Shown here one piece after another: positions 1 through 10,525 of a DNA stretch of 64,000 nt. Made by a program: the position numbers and the translations under genes. The notes under the pieces were generated by a model that saw nothing but the letters and a program-made list of their open reading frames with translations, was not told where the DNA came from and searched no databases. Positions within the stretch are counted from its first letter, which is position 1, and each line of letters starts with the position of its first letter. This DNA is from Arabidopsis thaliana. Taxonomy: Eukaryota; Streptophyta; Magnoliopsida; Brassicales; Brassicaceae. Location: contig NC_003075.7 of NCBI RefSeq assembly GCF_000001735.4, positions 6,387,001-6,451,000 of the forward strand, given 5' to 3'.

Positions 1-368
1 CTATCGACGAGTAAGTGACCTTTCGTCTTTTTTATTTTTCCATTAGTGTATAATGTAACTTTTACTTCATTAGTGTTACTTTTCCTCGATACTTGGTGGC
101 TCTGAATAATATTATCTCTTAGAAGATCTCCGAAGTTGTCGTATAAAAATTCATTTACAAACCTAGGTGGAGATAACATTTTAAAAGAATGGATTCTTTA
201 GTGCTAAACGCATTTAAGAAAGATGAACATATTTTGTTCGTCCTCTATTGGCAACATCTTTATCAAGACTCGAATTTAATTCTCTTTAAAAAGAGATTTA
301 AATATGTTAATGATTTAAAAGTGGCCATCTAGCAAGTGATTGATACATCACGATTTAAATATTATTAT
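1..368. repeat. Distal HKT1 upstream tandem repeat, copy 1 (truncated by window edge)
   Basis: This segment matches 708-1075 base for base at a fixed offset of 707 with only a handful of substitutions and no indels. The match stops abruptly at 368/1075. Copy 1 begins at the first base of the window, so the true unit may be longer on the left. It lies about 4.6-5.0 kb upstream of the HKT1 start codon. Published work on A. thaliana HKT1 describes a tandem repeat about 5 kb upstream that acts as a distal enhancer and is partly deleted in accessions such as Ts-1 and Tsu-1. I infer that this is that repeat. Confidence 0.85.
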
Positions 369-707
369 CAAGCAATAATATTTCATCTAGCAAGTGATTG
401 ATACTCAGTTAAAAAGTTTCATCAAGCAATAATACAACAAAAACACATCAAGTCCGCATACACGTTCCACAATTCACGCCATCTTTGACCTATCATTTAG
501 GTCATTGTGTTAATTACATTATTATCCATGGCCAACAATTCATAGCACCAAAACCATCACAAACTTATTTCAAATCTATCATGCAACTAGGGTTTCAAAA
601 TTGTAAAATTTCGCAGGTGACCTTACTAGTAATAGGTCCGGCTGACACATATATATATATATATATATAAAAACACTAAAAGAGAGGTCACTTAAGTTAA
701 AATGGTA
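369..707. other. Spacer between the two distal repeat copies
   Basis: AT-rich spacer with no credible gene. It repeats a short stretch of the unit (a CATCTAGCAAGTGATTG core occurs at about 325-342 and again at about 373-390) and ends in an AT dinucleotide run at about 649-669. If the real repeat unit is about 707 bp, this spacer is the rest of unit 1 and the sequence 5' of the window would match it. Confidence 0.5.
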
Positions 708-1075
708 CTATCGACGAGTAAGTGACCTTTCGTCTTTTTTATTTTTCCATTAGTGTATAATATAACTTTTACTTCATTAGTGTTACTTTTCCTCGATACT
801 TAATGGCTCTGAATAATATTATCTCTTAGAAGATCTCCGAAGTTGTTGTATAAAAATTCATTTACAAACTTAGGTGGAGATAACATTTTAAAAGAATGGA
901 TTCTTTAGTGCTAAACGCATTTAAGAAAGATGAACATATTTTGTTCGTCCTCTATTGGCAACATCTTTATCAAGACTCGAATTTAATTCTCTTTAAAAAG
1001 AGATTTAAATATGTTAATGATTTAAAAGTGGCCATCTAGCAAGTGATTGATACATCACGATTTAAATATTATTAT
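708..1075. repeat. Distal HKT1 upstream tandem repeat, copy 2
   Basis: Near-identical direct copy of 1-368 (offset 707, no indels). It lies about 3.9-4.3 kb upstream of the HKT1 ATG. No open reading frame is shared between the copies, so a regulatory or simple duplicated role is more likely than a coding one. Confidence 0.85.
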
Positions 1076-1359
1076 AATATCACTTCCTAGATTGTGTCCC
1101 TTTCCTAGTCCCTATCATACAATAGTTATCCTCGTGCACATAACACTCTTAAAAATACACACCATCTTGTAATTCAAATTTGATGTGTTCGTACATATTT
1201 TCAACCATTTGTTTCTATTTCAAATTCTTCTCGTAAAAATATGTCCATTTAACCAGAAGTGGATAGCTCGACCGGAAACATACTAATTTTTTTTTAAATA
1301 TCACATCGAGTGACTGCGGGTATAAGTAAAAATATTAAAGACTAATCCGAACATAAAAA

Positions 1360-1599
1360 ATTATTAGAGCATCCGCATTGCACATTTAGTTTAAATGTAT
1401 TTCCACATAAATTTAATTCATAAAATAAGAAAATGGTCTTTAAATGAAAGATATCCTTCCAAAAATGTGTCAAAGAAGACATTTTGAAACACATTGAAAA
1501 ATGGGTCTTCCATTTAAAAAGACTATTCATACTTTATTAATAATATTTATATGAGAATACACACAAAAAATATATGCGATGTGGGTGGTCTTATGGGCT
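1360..1599. mobile_element. Small TIR element (MITE-like)
   Basis: The left end carries TTAGAGCATCCGCATTG. The right end read on the other strand gives TAAGACCACCCACATCG, an imperfect inverted repeat of about 17 bp. The interior is AT-rich and non-coding. Related ends recur at about 2800, 2995 and 3024. Family not identified. Confidence 0.45.
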
Positions 1600-1853
1600 T
1601 TTGCCCGAAATCTAAGTATGGTAACTAAAAATAAGGGCATAAAAACATCCACATTGGTGTACACTCTTAAAAAAGTAGTTAGTATAATTTATTATAAAAG
1701 CTAATATTATTGGGTAATATTAGAAAATAATCATAGAATTGAAAAGAATGAAGTAAGTAATCATTGTCAGTTTGTATGTGAGTAAATAACCTTATGACGA
1801 CATAAGAAAATACAAAAATGTTCTCGCAAGTTGAACCAAAAGCAAGAGTATGA

Positions 1854-2270
1854 GAATAGCATGATATTTAAAAAAAAAGTGACATTTTATAATGTGTTAT
1901 GAGAAAAAATAGCATGTTGACAGAGAAAGATTTCCACTTATCACGTGTAATTCAAAAAAGTAGCATGGTACAAAAGAAAATAACATACAATTTAAAATGA
2001 AAATATAACGACAAAAATTCCAATAAAAAATCAAAGTCGAACAAAATAAATAGCACGATATTTATCAAAAAGTGACATTTTATAATGTGCTATGAGAACT
2101 AATAATTTGTTATATGAAAAAATAGCATGTTGTTTGAAAGAGATTTTTAATTATAACGTGTAATTCACAAAAGTAGCATGGTAAAAAAGAAAATAACATA
2201 CAATTTAAAAAGAAAATATAACGACGGAGATTCCAAGAAAGAATCAAAATCAAACAAAATAAAATGAGAA
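1854..2270. repeat. Imperfect tandem duplication of about 195-215 bp
   Basis: Two adjacent copies, about 1854-2048 and 2049-2270. Both contain AGTGACATTTTATAATGTG, a 'TAGCATGTTG' block, 'GTGTAATTCA', 'AGTAGCATGGTA' and 'AAAATAACATACAATTTAAA' in the same order. The second copy has a short insertion. It lies about 2.7-3.2 kb upstream of the HKT1 ATG. Non-coding; origin unknown, probably a transposon interior. Confidence 0.75.
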
Positions 2271-2799
2271 ATCTTCTGCAAATTGAGGGAGAGATGATCC
2301 GTCAATATAAATAACGTTTAGCAGCCTAGATTTATCGAAAAAGAGATCTGGTGGTTGTGATGGTGGAAGATGTGGTGGTTGTGGTGGTGGAAGAAAGAGA
2401 GATGAGTGGTGGTTTGTTCGGGTTCATCAAAAGTTTTTCGCCATGAAATCATCTAAGTGTTCTATGTGATTTTGGAAAATAGCGTGTAATACATATAAAA
2501 TTCGACAATGGGTAAAAAGGTAATTGCAAGTGAAAAAAAAGAGTGTACTCTGACACCATAGCTACTTTGTTAATTCTTTTAAGATTCATAGTTATTTTGT
2601 GCATATTCTCAATATTATTTTAATTTTGAGGTATTCATTAACCATGTAAAATGTCTTTAAAGATATAAAAATGTCTTTGCGAAAACAGCGAAGACACGTG
2701 TCTTTCCCGTTGAATGCACTAAATAACTTGTTTTTTTTTTTTAATGTTTTTTAAAAACAAATTTGAAAACACTAACTTTTTTGTGTGATGAAAATGGTC

Positions 2800-2998
2800 T
2801 AAAGAACATCCTCATTAAACAACTTTTAAAAGATGTCTTTAGTATTAATTAGTAATAAAATTTAAAACACTCCTTCTTTTTTGTGTCTAAAATGTCTTTT
2901 TAAAGACAAAAACTAAAACTAAAAAACACTCACCATTTTTTATTGATTATTTTTATTAGTTTTATATTTAAAAACACTAATATGGATGTTCTTAGAAT
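2800..2998. mobile_element. Small TIR element (MITE-like)
   Basis: The left end has TAAAGAACATCCTCATTA. The right end reverse-complemented gives TCTAAGAACATCCATATTAG, an inverted repeat of about 17 bp. The interior is about 200 bp, AT-rich and rich in 'TGTCTTT' motifs. The ends resemble those of the element at 1360-1599, so this cluster of related, partly nested elements occupies the HKT1 upstream region. A further solitary end of the same type lies at about 3022-3045. Confidence 0.45.
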
Positions 2999-3436
2999 AT
3001 GGTCATCTATATTTCTCAAATAGTTTAATGTGGGTGCTCTTAGAGTATGGTCATTTATATTTTCTCAAATAGTTTTATTTTGTCAACGTTTGGTGTATCA
3101 ACTATTTTGCAAATAGCAGATACTTTCAGTGAAATTCCTTATCATCGAGGTCATACCTCCTTTGGCATACATTGTAAAGTCTCTAACATAAGCCAACAAC
3201 TTGCAAGCTCTAATGATTCACAAGTTGATAACACCATTTTGCAAGCTCTAATAATGATTCATTAAACAAATTGGCAATTTTCAAATACCAACACCACCCT
3301 TTTTCTTGTTAAAATTACTATTGTTTATTTTATTTTATTTAATGTTAAATTATATTTAAAAGAAAAATAACCTTGGTACATATGAAATGCTAACTTTTTC
3401 AAGAGTTATTTTAAAAAAACAGAATTTCTAATATAT

Positions 3437-4400
3437 CTATTGTCTTGATTCAAACCAAATTTGGATGCCATTTTTGAACTTCAATCCTCCACCACCTTGA
3501 ATTGTGCTCAAACGGTTTCTAATATTCTTGTCTATGATCATCACAAGTATTTCCGTTGGTGATGATTGCTCCCCATGCCTCCTCCTATTCTGTTCATTCC
3601 ATATTGAGTGTATAGAGTTCTGTAGTGCATACCGAAGTATGTAGCTCTTCGTTTTGTCCACAAGGTTTTCAGATAAAATCTTCATAACCTCTGTCCAACT
3701 CACCGAGAATCTGTCCGAGAAAATTCCCCTTGTTAGGTCTTCCCATATCTTTTTGAGTATAGGCAGTGGAAAAATAAGTGTTCCCTCGTCTCTACTCGTT
3801 CATTGCAAAAAATGCAGCTCGAATCTACATTACAATTCCACTTCCTCATTCTCTCCCCTGTTGCGACTCTGTTTTTTACAACCGTATTGTTATACTTTGG
3901 AGTAGCGTATGGGAACCATATCTCATTTTGTCCCTCCATCGGCGGCTTTGCTAACCGCAGCTGTGACCAAGAACATTTATTTTTCCCTTTTAACAGAACT
4001 ATATCGTGATCGTTCAGTTCTCCATTCAGCTTCTGTTTTCTTATTTCTTCTTCAACACGGTTTAAGATACCCTTTCGATGGTTTCTCCTTCGTGTCATGG
4101 ACATCACCTCTTTCATTGTGCTTGAACTAGGAATCCCTAGATCAATGCATCCTCTCTAAGACATCCCATGTTACTCCATGTGTCAATACCAAAAAGACGT
4201 AGTTTCGCCGCTTTTAACCACTACCATGACTGTTGATCTCTTTAAATAATTAAAAAGTGGTGTTCCCCATGAAGACCGTTCACTTCCATCAATTTATGGT
4301 CTTCTTGGACCAATTTCGTTTATCCAAACTATTACCCCTACAACATCGTTTATAAATTGTCTTTACATTTTGATCTAGAATTTGATCTATTTTGCACGAA
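3437..4400 (-). pseudogene. LINE non-LTR retrotransposon 3' fragment (zinc-binding RVT region), decayed
   Basis: On the minus strand the frame from about 4140 down reads RRRNHR...EIWFPYATPK, then ...NRVATGERMRKWN..., then a C-x-x-C...ET.HLFFHC cluster. That is the zinc-binding region at the C-terminus of plant LINE reverse transcriptases (zf-RVT). The frame then breaks, and a second frame (3703-3437) continues with the typical tail (SIWNEQNRRRHGE...IDKNIRNRLST). Upstream of 4116 fragments of the same protein persist ('GIPSSSTMKEVM' with stops before it) to about 4400. The frameshift and stops show it is dead. The reverse transcriptase core and endonuclease are absent. Confidence 0.75.
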
Positions 4401-4499
4401 TCCTCTTCCACCTTTTCAGGCATGTACGAGCAATATAACATGAGTTTGATCAAATTTTGCATGGTCTCTACGAAGTTGAGTCATGCAATTTTTACCTAT

Positions 4500-5007
4500 A
4501 ATTTTTGTTCTCGGCATTTTTATAGCTCTCTACTTAGGATATAAGTAACATGGAGTTGGATGAATCCTTTTCTTTATATTGAAATCGAATCTTCAATGCT
4601 AAAAATAAAATCCACTCAATCAGTGAGAGAATTATTATGGAACAAGCTATAAAGACGAAAGAATCACTCAATCATACAATAAAGAAGGATGTTTTTTTCA
4701 TTTAAACTAAGAAAGAGAACTTTTCCACGTGAATTAAAATAGACATCTCAATAATAAAGACGATTTTTTTTCTTCTCTTTTTCCTCTCACTTTGTATTGT
4801 ATTGTATTTCTATATATTTCTTCCTCTTACAAATACCCTTTTAAATTGGAAAGAAAAAACAGGAATCGCTATCATCAGTAATAGTCATCATTAATCAATT
4901 TATATGTAATATGTGGCTGACAATTTCCATGTACGTGTAATATGTAATATATAAACACAACTTATGGCCAGTATAATATTAATGCTTAAACCGACTCGAG
5001 AACTAAA
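4500..5007 (+). promoter_or_regulatory. HKT1 proximal promoter and 5' leader
   Basis: Between the LINE fragment and the HKT1 start codon. A TATATAAA box sits at 4948-4955, which would place the transcription start about 25-30 bases on and give a leader of only a few tens of bases. A pyrimidine-rich stretch lies at about 4770-4830. No upstream ATG falls between the box and 5008 other than one in TTATGG at about 4963. Promoter assignment is inferred from position and the TATA box only. Confidence 0.45.
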
Positions 5008-8000
5008 ATGGACAGAGTGGTGGCAAAAATAGCAAAAATCCGTTCGCAGCTTACTAAATTACGTTCACTATTCTTCCTTTACTTCATCTACTTCTTGTTC
5101 TTCTCCTTTTTAGGGTTTTTGGCACTCAAGATCACAAAGCCAAGAACCACTTCACGTCCTCATGACTTTGACCTTTTCTTCACTTCTGTCTCTGCCATCA
5201 CCGTCTCTTCCATGTCTACCGTCGACATGGAAGTCTTCTCCAACACCCAACTTATCTTCCTCACTATCCTCATGTTCCTCGGTGGCGAAATCTTCACCTC
5301 CTTTCTCAACCTCTACGTCTCCTATTTCACCAAGTTCGTCTTCCCTCATAACAAGATTAGACATATTTTGGGATCTTATAATTCGGACAGTTCCATCGAG
5401 GATCGCTGTGACGTTGAGACTGTTACTGATTATCGCGAGGGTCTTATCAAGATCGATGAAAGGGCATCTAAGTGCTTGTACTCGGTGGTTCTTAGTTACC
5501 ATCTTGTTACTAACCTAGTTGGCTCTGTGTTGCTTCTTGTGTACGTAAATTTTGTTAAAACGGCGAGAGATGTTCTTAGTTCCAAAGAAATCTCACCTCT
5601 CACTTTCTCCGTCTTCACAACTGTTTCCACGTTTGCAAACTGCGGATTTGTCCCCACGAATGAGAACATGATCATCTTTCGCAAGAACTCTGGTCTCATC
5701 TGGCTCCTAATCCCTCAAGTACTGATGGGAAACACTTTGTTCCCTTGCTTCTTGGTTTTGCTCATATGGGGACTTTATAAGATCACAAAGCGTGACGAGT
5801 ATGGTTACATTCTCAAGAACCACAATAAGATGGGATACTCTCATCTACTCTCGGTTCGTCTATGTGTTCTTCTTGGAGTGACGGTGCTAGGGTTTCTGAT
5901 AATACAGCTTCTTTTCTTCTGCGCCTTTGAATGGACCTCTGAGTCTCTAGAAGGAATGAGTTCGTACGAGAAGTTGGTTGGATCGTTGTTTCAAGTGGTG
6001 AATTCGCGACACACCGGAGAAACTATAGTAGACCTCTCTACACTTTCCCCAGCTATCTTGGTACTCTTTATTCTTATGATGTAAGTTTCTTTCAATCCTC
6101 TCCTCATATATCGAATCATTTGCATGAACTCGAAATATTTAGATCGAAAGGTGCACTTATTTCGACATAATTTTCACATATGAGGTGATATGCATGCACA
6201 CATAGGTGCAGTTTTACGAATACATTAAACTAAAACAATTGAGATATAGTGAAATTAAATGGTTGACATTTCACTACAGAAACAATAAAAAGTCACCGCA
6301 TGAATTAAAGTTGGTTGACATTTCACAACAGAAACACCAAACATATTATTATCTCACGTAATGTAGTTTGGAAAATTATCAAATCATTTACCTAATTTTT
6401 TTTTTTATGAAGCAAACATTTTCCTAACTATTATTGTTTATTCCATACCAAAAAAAAAAACGTTTATGATTTATTTAAGGATTTTTTTAATTACTACGTA
6501 AAGGCCAATCATGCATGAGTGGGGTGGTAGAACCATAGATTTGCATTAGTTTTAGTGCTATTCTTTTGGCTGAATCCACCAATTAATCAGCTTAGCAATT
6601 GAAAGCATATTTTATTAACCAAAATTAATTTTAACATATCTAACGTGGTCCATTTGGTTAAAGTATTCACTCCCATGGATTGAGGAAGTAAGATTTAAGT
6701 TATAACCATGCTTGGCAATTATACATTTAATGAATAGTTTGAATACCAAGCTAATTTATAATTTTTGGAGATTAATTAGTATTTATTTCGGTAAATCATT
6801 CTTGTAACAAAAAAAATACTAATAATATAAAAAATTGAGATTGTGAAGTTTATTTTTTCACCACAAACACAAATTTCATAGAATTTTTCAAGGTTTCCAC
6901 AAATTAGTTTACGCTCTTAAAATAACAAACAAAACAAAAAGTAGTATGCTTGTCAAACTTTCCACAAAAACATTAACGCCGGAAAACTTAAAACAAATAG
7001 TCATAATACATCTTTATTAAATAAATAAAAAGAAGGCATAATACATATATAAGTTGATAAAACTCTCCATCACTTAAGAGTAATTTTTTGATGTTTTCAC
7101 TTAGAAGAATTTATATATATCTATATTAACCATTAATTAAGGAACCTACAAGAGAATGTGGTAGCTAGACAAGATTTGATAGAGTGAATCAGAATATATG
7201 TCCATGGTTTTAGATTCAGTAAAAAAAAAATGTCCCTTCAATGTAGTGGAGACTGGAGAATGTCCCTTCATCATATTCACAAAGCATTATTCTCTGTTTT
7301 TCCATAAAAACTTCTTTGGACTAATTAAAAAGTAAAATATAATTGCGTTTCCAAGGTATCTTCCTCCATACACTTTATTTATGCCGTTGACGGAACAAAA
7401 GACGATAGAGAAAGAAGGAGGAGATGATGATTCCGAAAATGGAAAGAAAGTTAAAAAGAGTGGACTCATCGTGTCACAACTTTCCTTTTTGACGATATGT
7501 ATCTTTCTCATTTCAATCACCGAAAGGCAAAATCTACAACGTGATCCGATAAATTTCAACGTCCTTAACATCACTCTCGAAGTTATCAGGTATGTTTCTA
7601 TATCTCAAGATTCTTTAACCAAAACCAAATAAAAAAATTGTTTCAGCAATATATAAATCTCTATATTACATATCATGCATCCATAATAACTAAAAATTTC
7701 AAAATATTTTCAAACAAAATACGTCATCTAGGTGATACATTATTCTACAATTTGACAACCCAAGTATTCGTAATTCACCTAACAAAAAAAGAGGACGTGA
7801 ATAAAATCGTATAAGAAACATATATACAGTAAAATCTCTATAAATTAATAATGTTGGGACTGCAAAATTTTATTAATTTAGAGAGATTTTTTACTTATCG
7901 ATAAATTAATAAATTAATAGAGAGATCTTCATAATTTAATAACTTTGAAAAAATTTCTCATTATAGAAAATATCTTTCTAAAATCAATTACAAGTAAAAA

Positions 8001-8667
8001 ATAATATCATGTATAGAAAACAACACCAATATGTTTTGATATAGTAAAATATTAGAACTAAATTTCAAATAAGAATATATACAAATTTAAGCAAAAAAAT
8101 ATCAGAAATATATTTTTAAGAAATTTCTTACATATAATGTATATATATAGTTGATATATTTGTGCAATTATTAATTTCTGATATTGATGGACCATATATT
8201 TACATAGGACTTTCAAAAAAATTATTATCTAATTAATTTATCGATTTATGTCATTTTTTATACTACTCCCAACTCGGGACCGGAAGAATTTATTAATTTA
8301 TAGAGGTTATTAATTTATCGAGTATAAATTTATAAAATAAAAAGAAACATATATATATATATAATATATATATATATATATAATTCACTCATTATGAATT
8401 GATTGTGAATTAGAAGTTAAGAATTATCAACAAAATAAGTTTTGTAATGGCAGTGCATATGGAAACGTTGGTTTCACTACCGGGTACAGCTGTGAACGGC
8501 GTGTGGACATCAGCGATGGTGGCTGCAAAGACGCGAGTTATGGGTTTGCAGGACGATGGAGTCCAATGGGAAAATTCGTACTAATAATAGTAATGTTTTA
8601 TGGTAGGTTTAAGCAGTTCACAGCCAAATCTGGCCGCGCATGGATTCTTTACCCCTCGTCTTCCTAA
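5008..8667 (+). CDS. HKT1: HKT1;1 high-affinity K+ transporter family, Na+ transporter
   Basis: Three exons, 5008-6080, 7356-7589 and 8454-8667, all GT-AG, joining in frame to 506 residues, the known AtHKT1 length. The protein is a plasma-membrane Trk/HKT carrier with four membrane-pore-membrane units. In plants it retrieves Na+ from the xylem in roots and so limits shoot Na+. The first pore loop has Ser68-Met69 (motif VSSMSTVD); Ser at this position marks the Na+-selective class I HKTs. Later pore loops are [18 protein letters not shown] and [11 protein letters not shown]. The C-terminus ends in WILYPSSS. Exon 1 ends in phase 2 inside a Met codon. Expression is probably influenced by the distal tandem repeat at 1-1075. 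Nothing in the coding sequence looks broken. Confidence 0.97.
7826..8330. mobile_element. Non-autonomous DNA-transposon-like insertion in HKT1 intron 2
   Basis: The left part carries CTCTATAAATTAATAATG followed by TTGGGAC. The right part, reverse-complemented, carries CTCTATAAATTAATAAAT followed by GGTCCCGAGTTGGG. These inverted subterminal blocks flank about 400 bp of very AT-rich, non-coding DNA. The exact ends and target duplication are not clear, and an AT-dinucleotide run follows at about 8348-8383. Its presence accounts for much of the 864-bp intron. Family not identified. Confidence 0.4.
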
Positions 8668-10525
8668 CATATTTCGATCATATATAAATGTTATATTAAA
8701 ATTAGTCACTTTTAGCATTCCTTTTCTGTGAGTGATGTACAATAAGTTTGTATGTAGTTTGCATCATCGTTAATCCTCGTTAATATTATGATAATGTATG
8801 AAGATATAATATAAGGAGTATTGTGTGTCATCTTGTGTTTCCTGTTGTAACTTGTAATTCGAAAAATTAAACTTTATCTGTTTGATATGTATCGTACAAA
8901 TAGTAACCAATCAGTAATATATATACAGGAAAGTTACTTAAAAACAAAAACCAAAAAAAACATAATGGAATTGAATAAAGAAATATATGTGATTGCTAAT
9001 ATGGGAGGAGGCAAAACACATCTCCACTCTCAGTTTGACACACATGTCTTCTTTTATACATGTTCAGATCCAGATATCATGTTTCGATGATGAAACTGCA
9101 AATCTCCTTCCATATGTTTCATCCACAACTCTCTCTCTTTTTTTTAGGTAAAGGAACCTTGTATTTCAAGTGCAGGATCCTAAAACTAGAAGCTTGTGCC
9201 ACGGATCCTCTTTCATTTCGAAGAATCCGTGCATTGTTCATTACTTTTGTGTCGTGAATAAAAAGAATTGGCTGATGGCCGAGTCAAGTAAATGATCATG
9301 AACATATATATACCACAAACGTATCATGATCATCACATGTTTATCGTTTTTAGTTAAGATCTTATAGATAAGAAAAATAAGTTAGAAAATATTACGGAAA
9401 TATATATGTGATGATGATGAACGTATGACCTTGATTCTGATCGATTAATATTGAAACTACACATGTTAGTAAGACCCTGATTCTCAAAACCGATCTAGCA
9501 TAAATCCGCAAAAAAAAAAAAAAATGCTAACCAAAATCTAAAATATAGGTCTAATTAAGTTTATTACTTTATGTTTTTTAATCTTAATATCATATCTATT
9601 TTTTTAATTGCTTTATTTTCAAATTTGATTTGCTTATAAACAATTTCGAAATGTATGAAAACATAATTATAAAAATGAAGTTAAATGGCGTAAATTAAGT
9701 GCACGTAACTTTGGTGAAGGGTGGTAAAGGAAGCATGATTTGACAATGGGTCTCTTCCATGAACGAATATGATCAGATTTTTTTTTTGTCACTTGACTAA
9801 CACATCTCTGATCTCTCTAGACATAGTTTCTAAGATTTAATGTTACCTTCAATGCTTTTAACGAAAATCTGGATCCTTTAAAGGTAGGATATCAAATGGG
9901 TTGTCCATGCCCAAATGAGCAATGTCTAAATTAGACGAAACCTAAAAAGAACCATAATAGATTGGACAGTCCATGAATCCAAATAATACATGATATCATG
10001 AACACATTTATTCAAAACTCCATACTTAAGTCTTAAGTGTTTCACACAATGATATAATTTCAATACTTCATAAGTTTAATATTAAAAATATAAGTACAAT
10101 ACTTCATAAGTGTAATATTAAAAACTATGGGCTGCCCATGTCGCTTGTCCAAAAGCTGACCATAATTAAATGGACATAGGCATCAGGAATCCCATGGTTT
10201 TAAGACCCAAATGACAACCGAAACATTAATCAAATTTTGTTAAGGTAATTTCAGATTTTAACAAGATTCTTGCCTTCTCTGTACTAAAATCAATGTTCAA
10301 CTTTGGTCACTGGACTCAATCACATATCTGTCCAACCATAAATTTTGAGATGAATAAAAGTTTAGTATTGTACAAATAGAACGAGTAAAAGAGAGTCTCA
10401 ACACTGAGATTTAACTTTTTGCAACAATCTAAATAAGTAGTTTATAGGTAAGATATGGAAGAAGAAAAATAAGGGAAATAAATCCCAAGTTACCACAATA
10501 AATCAAACAAAACCGGAGGGACGGC
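8668..10525. other. Intergenic region between HKT1 and the convergent IleRS gene
   Basis: The two genes converge, so this stretch holds both 3' flanks and no promoter is needed. Short open frames at 8887-9257 show no recognisable protein. An approximate direct repeat of 'ACTTCATAAG(T)TTAATATTAAAAA' lies at about 10063-10125. I see no RNA gene. Confidence 0.5.

Noticed and set aside
5152..5518. Open frames of 116-118 codons on both strands inside HKT1 exon 1
   Set aside because: Shadows of the HKT1 reading frame, low-complexity Ser/Pro or Asp/Glu runs.
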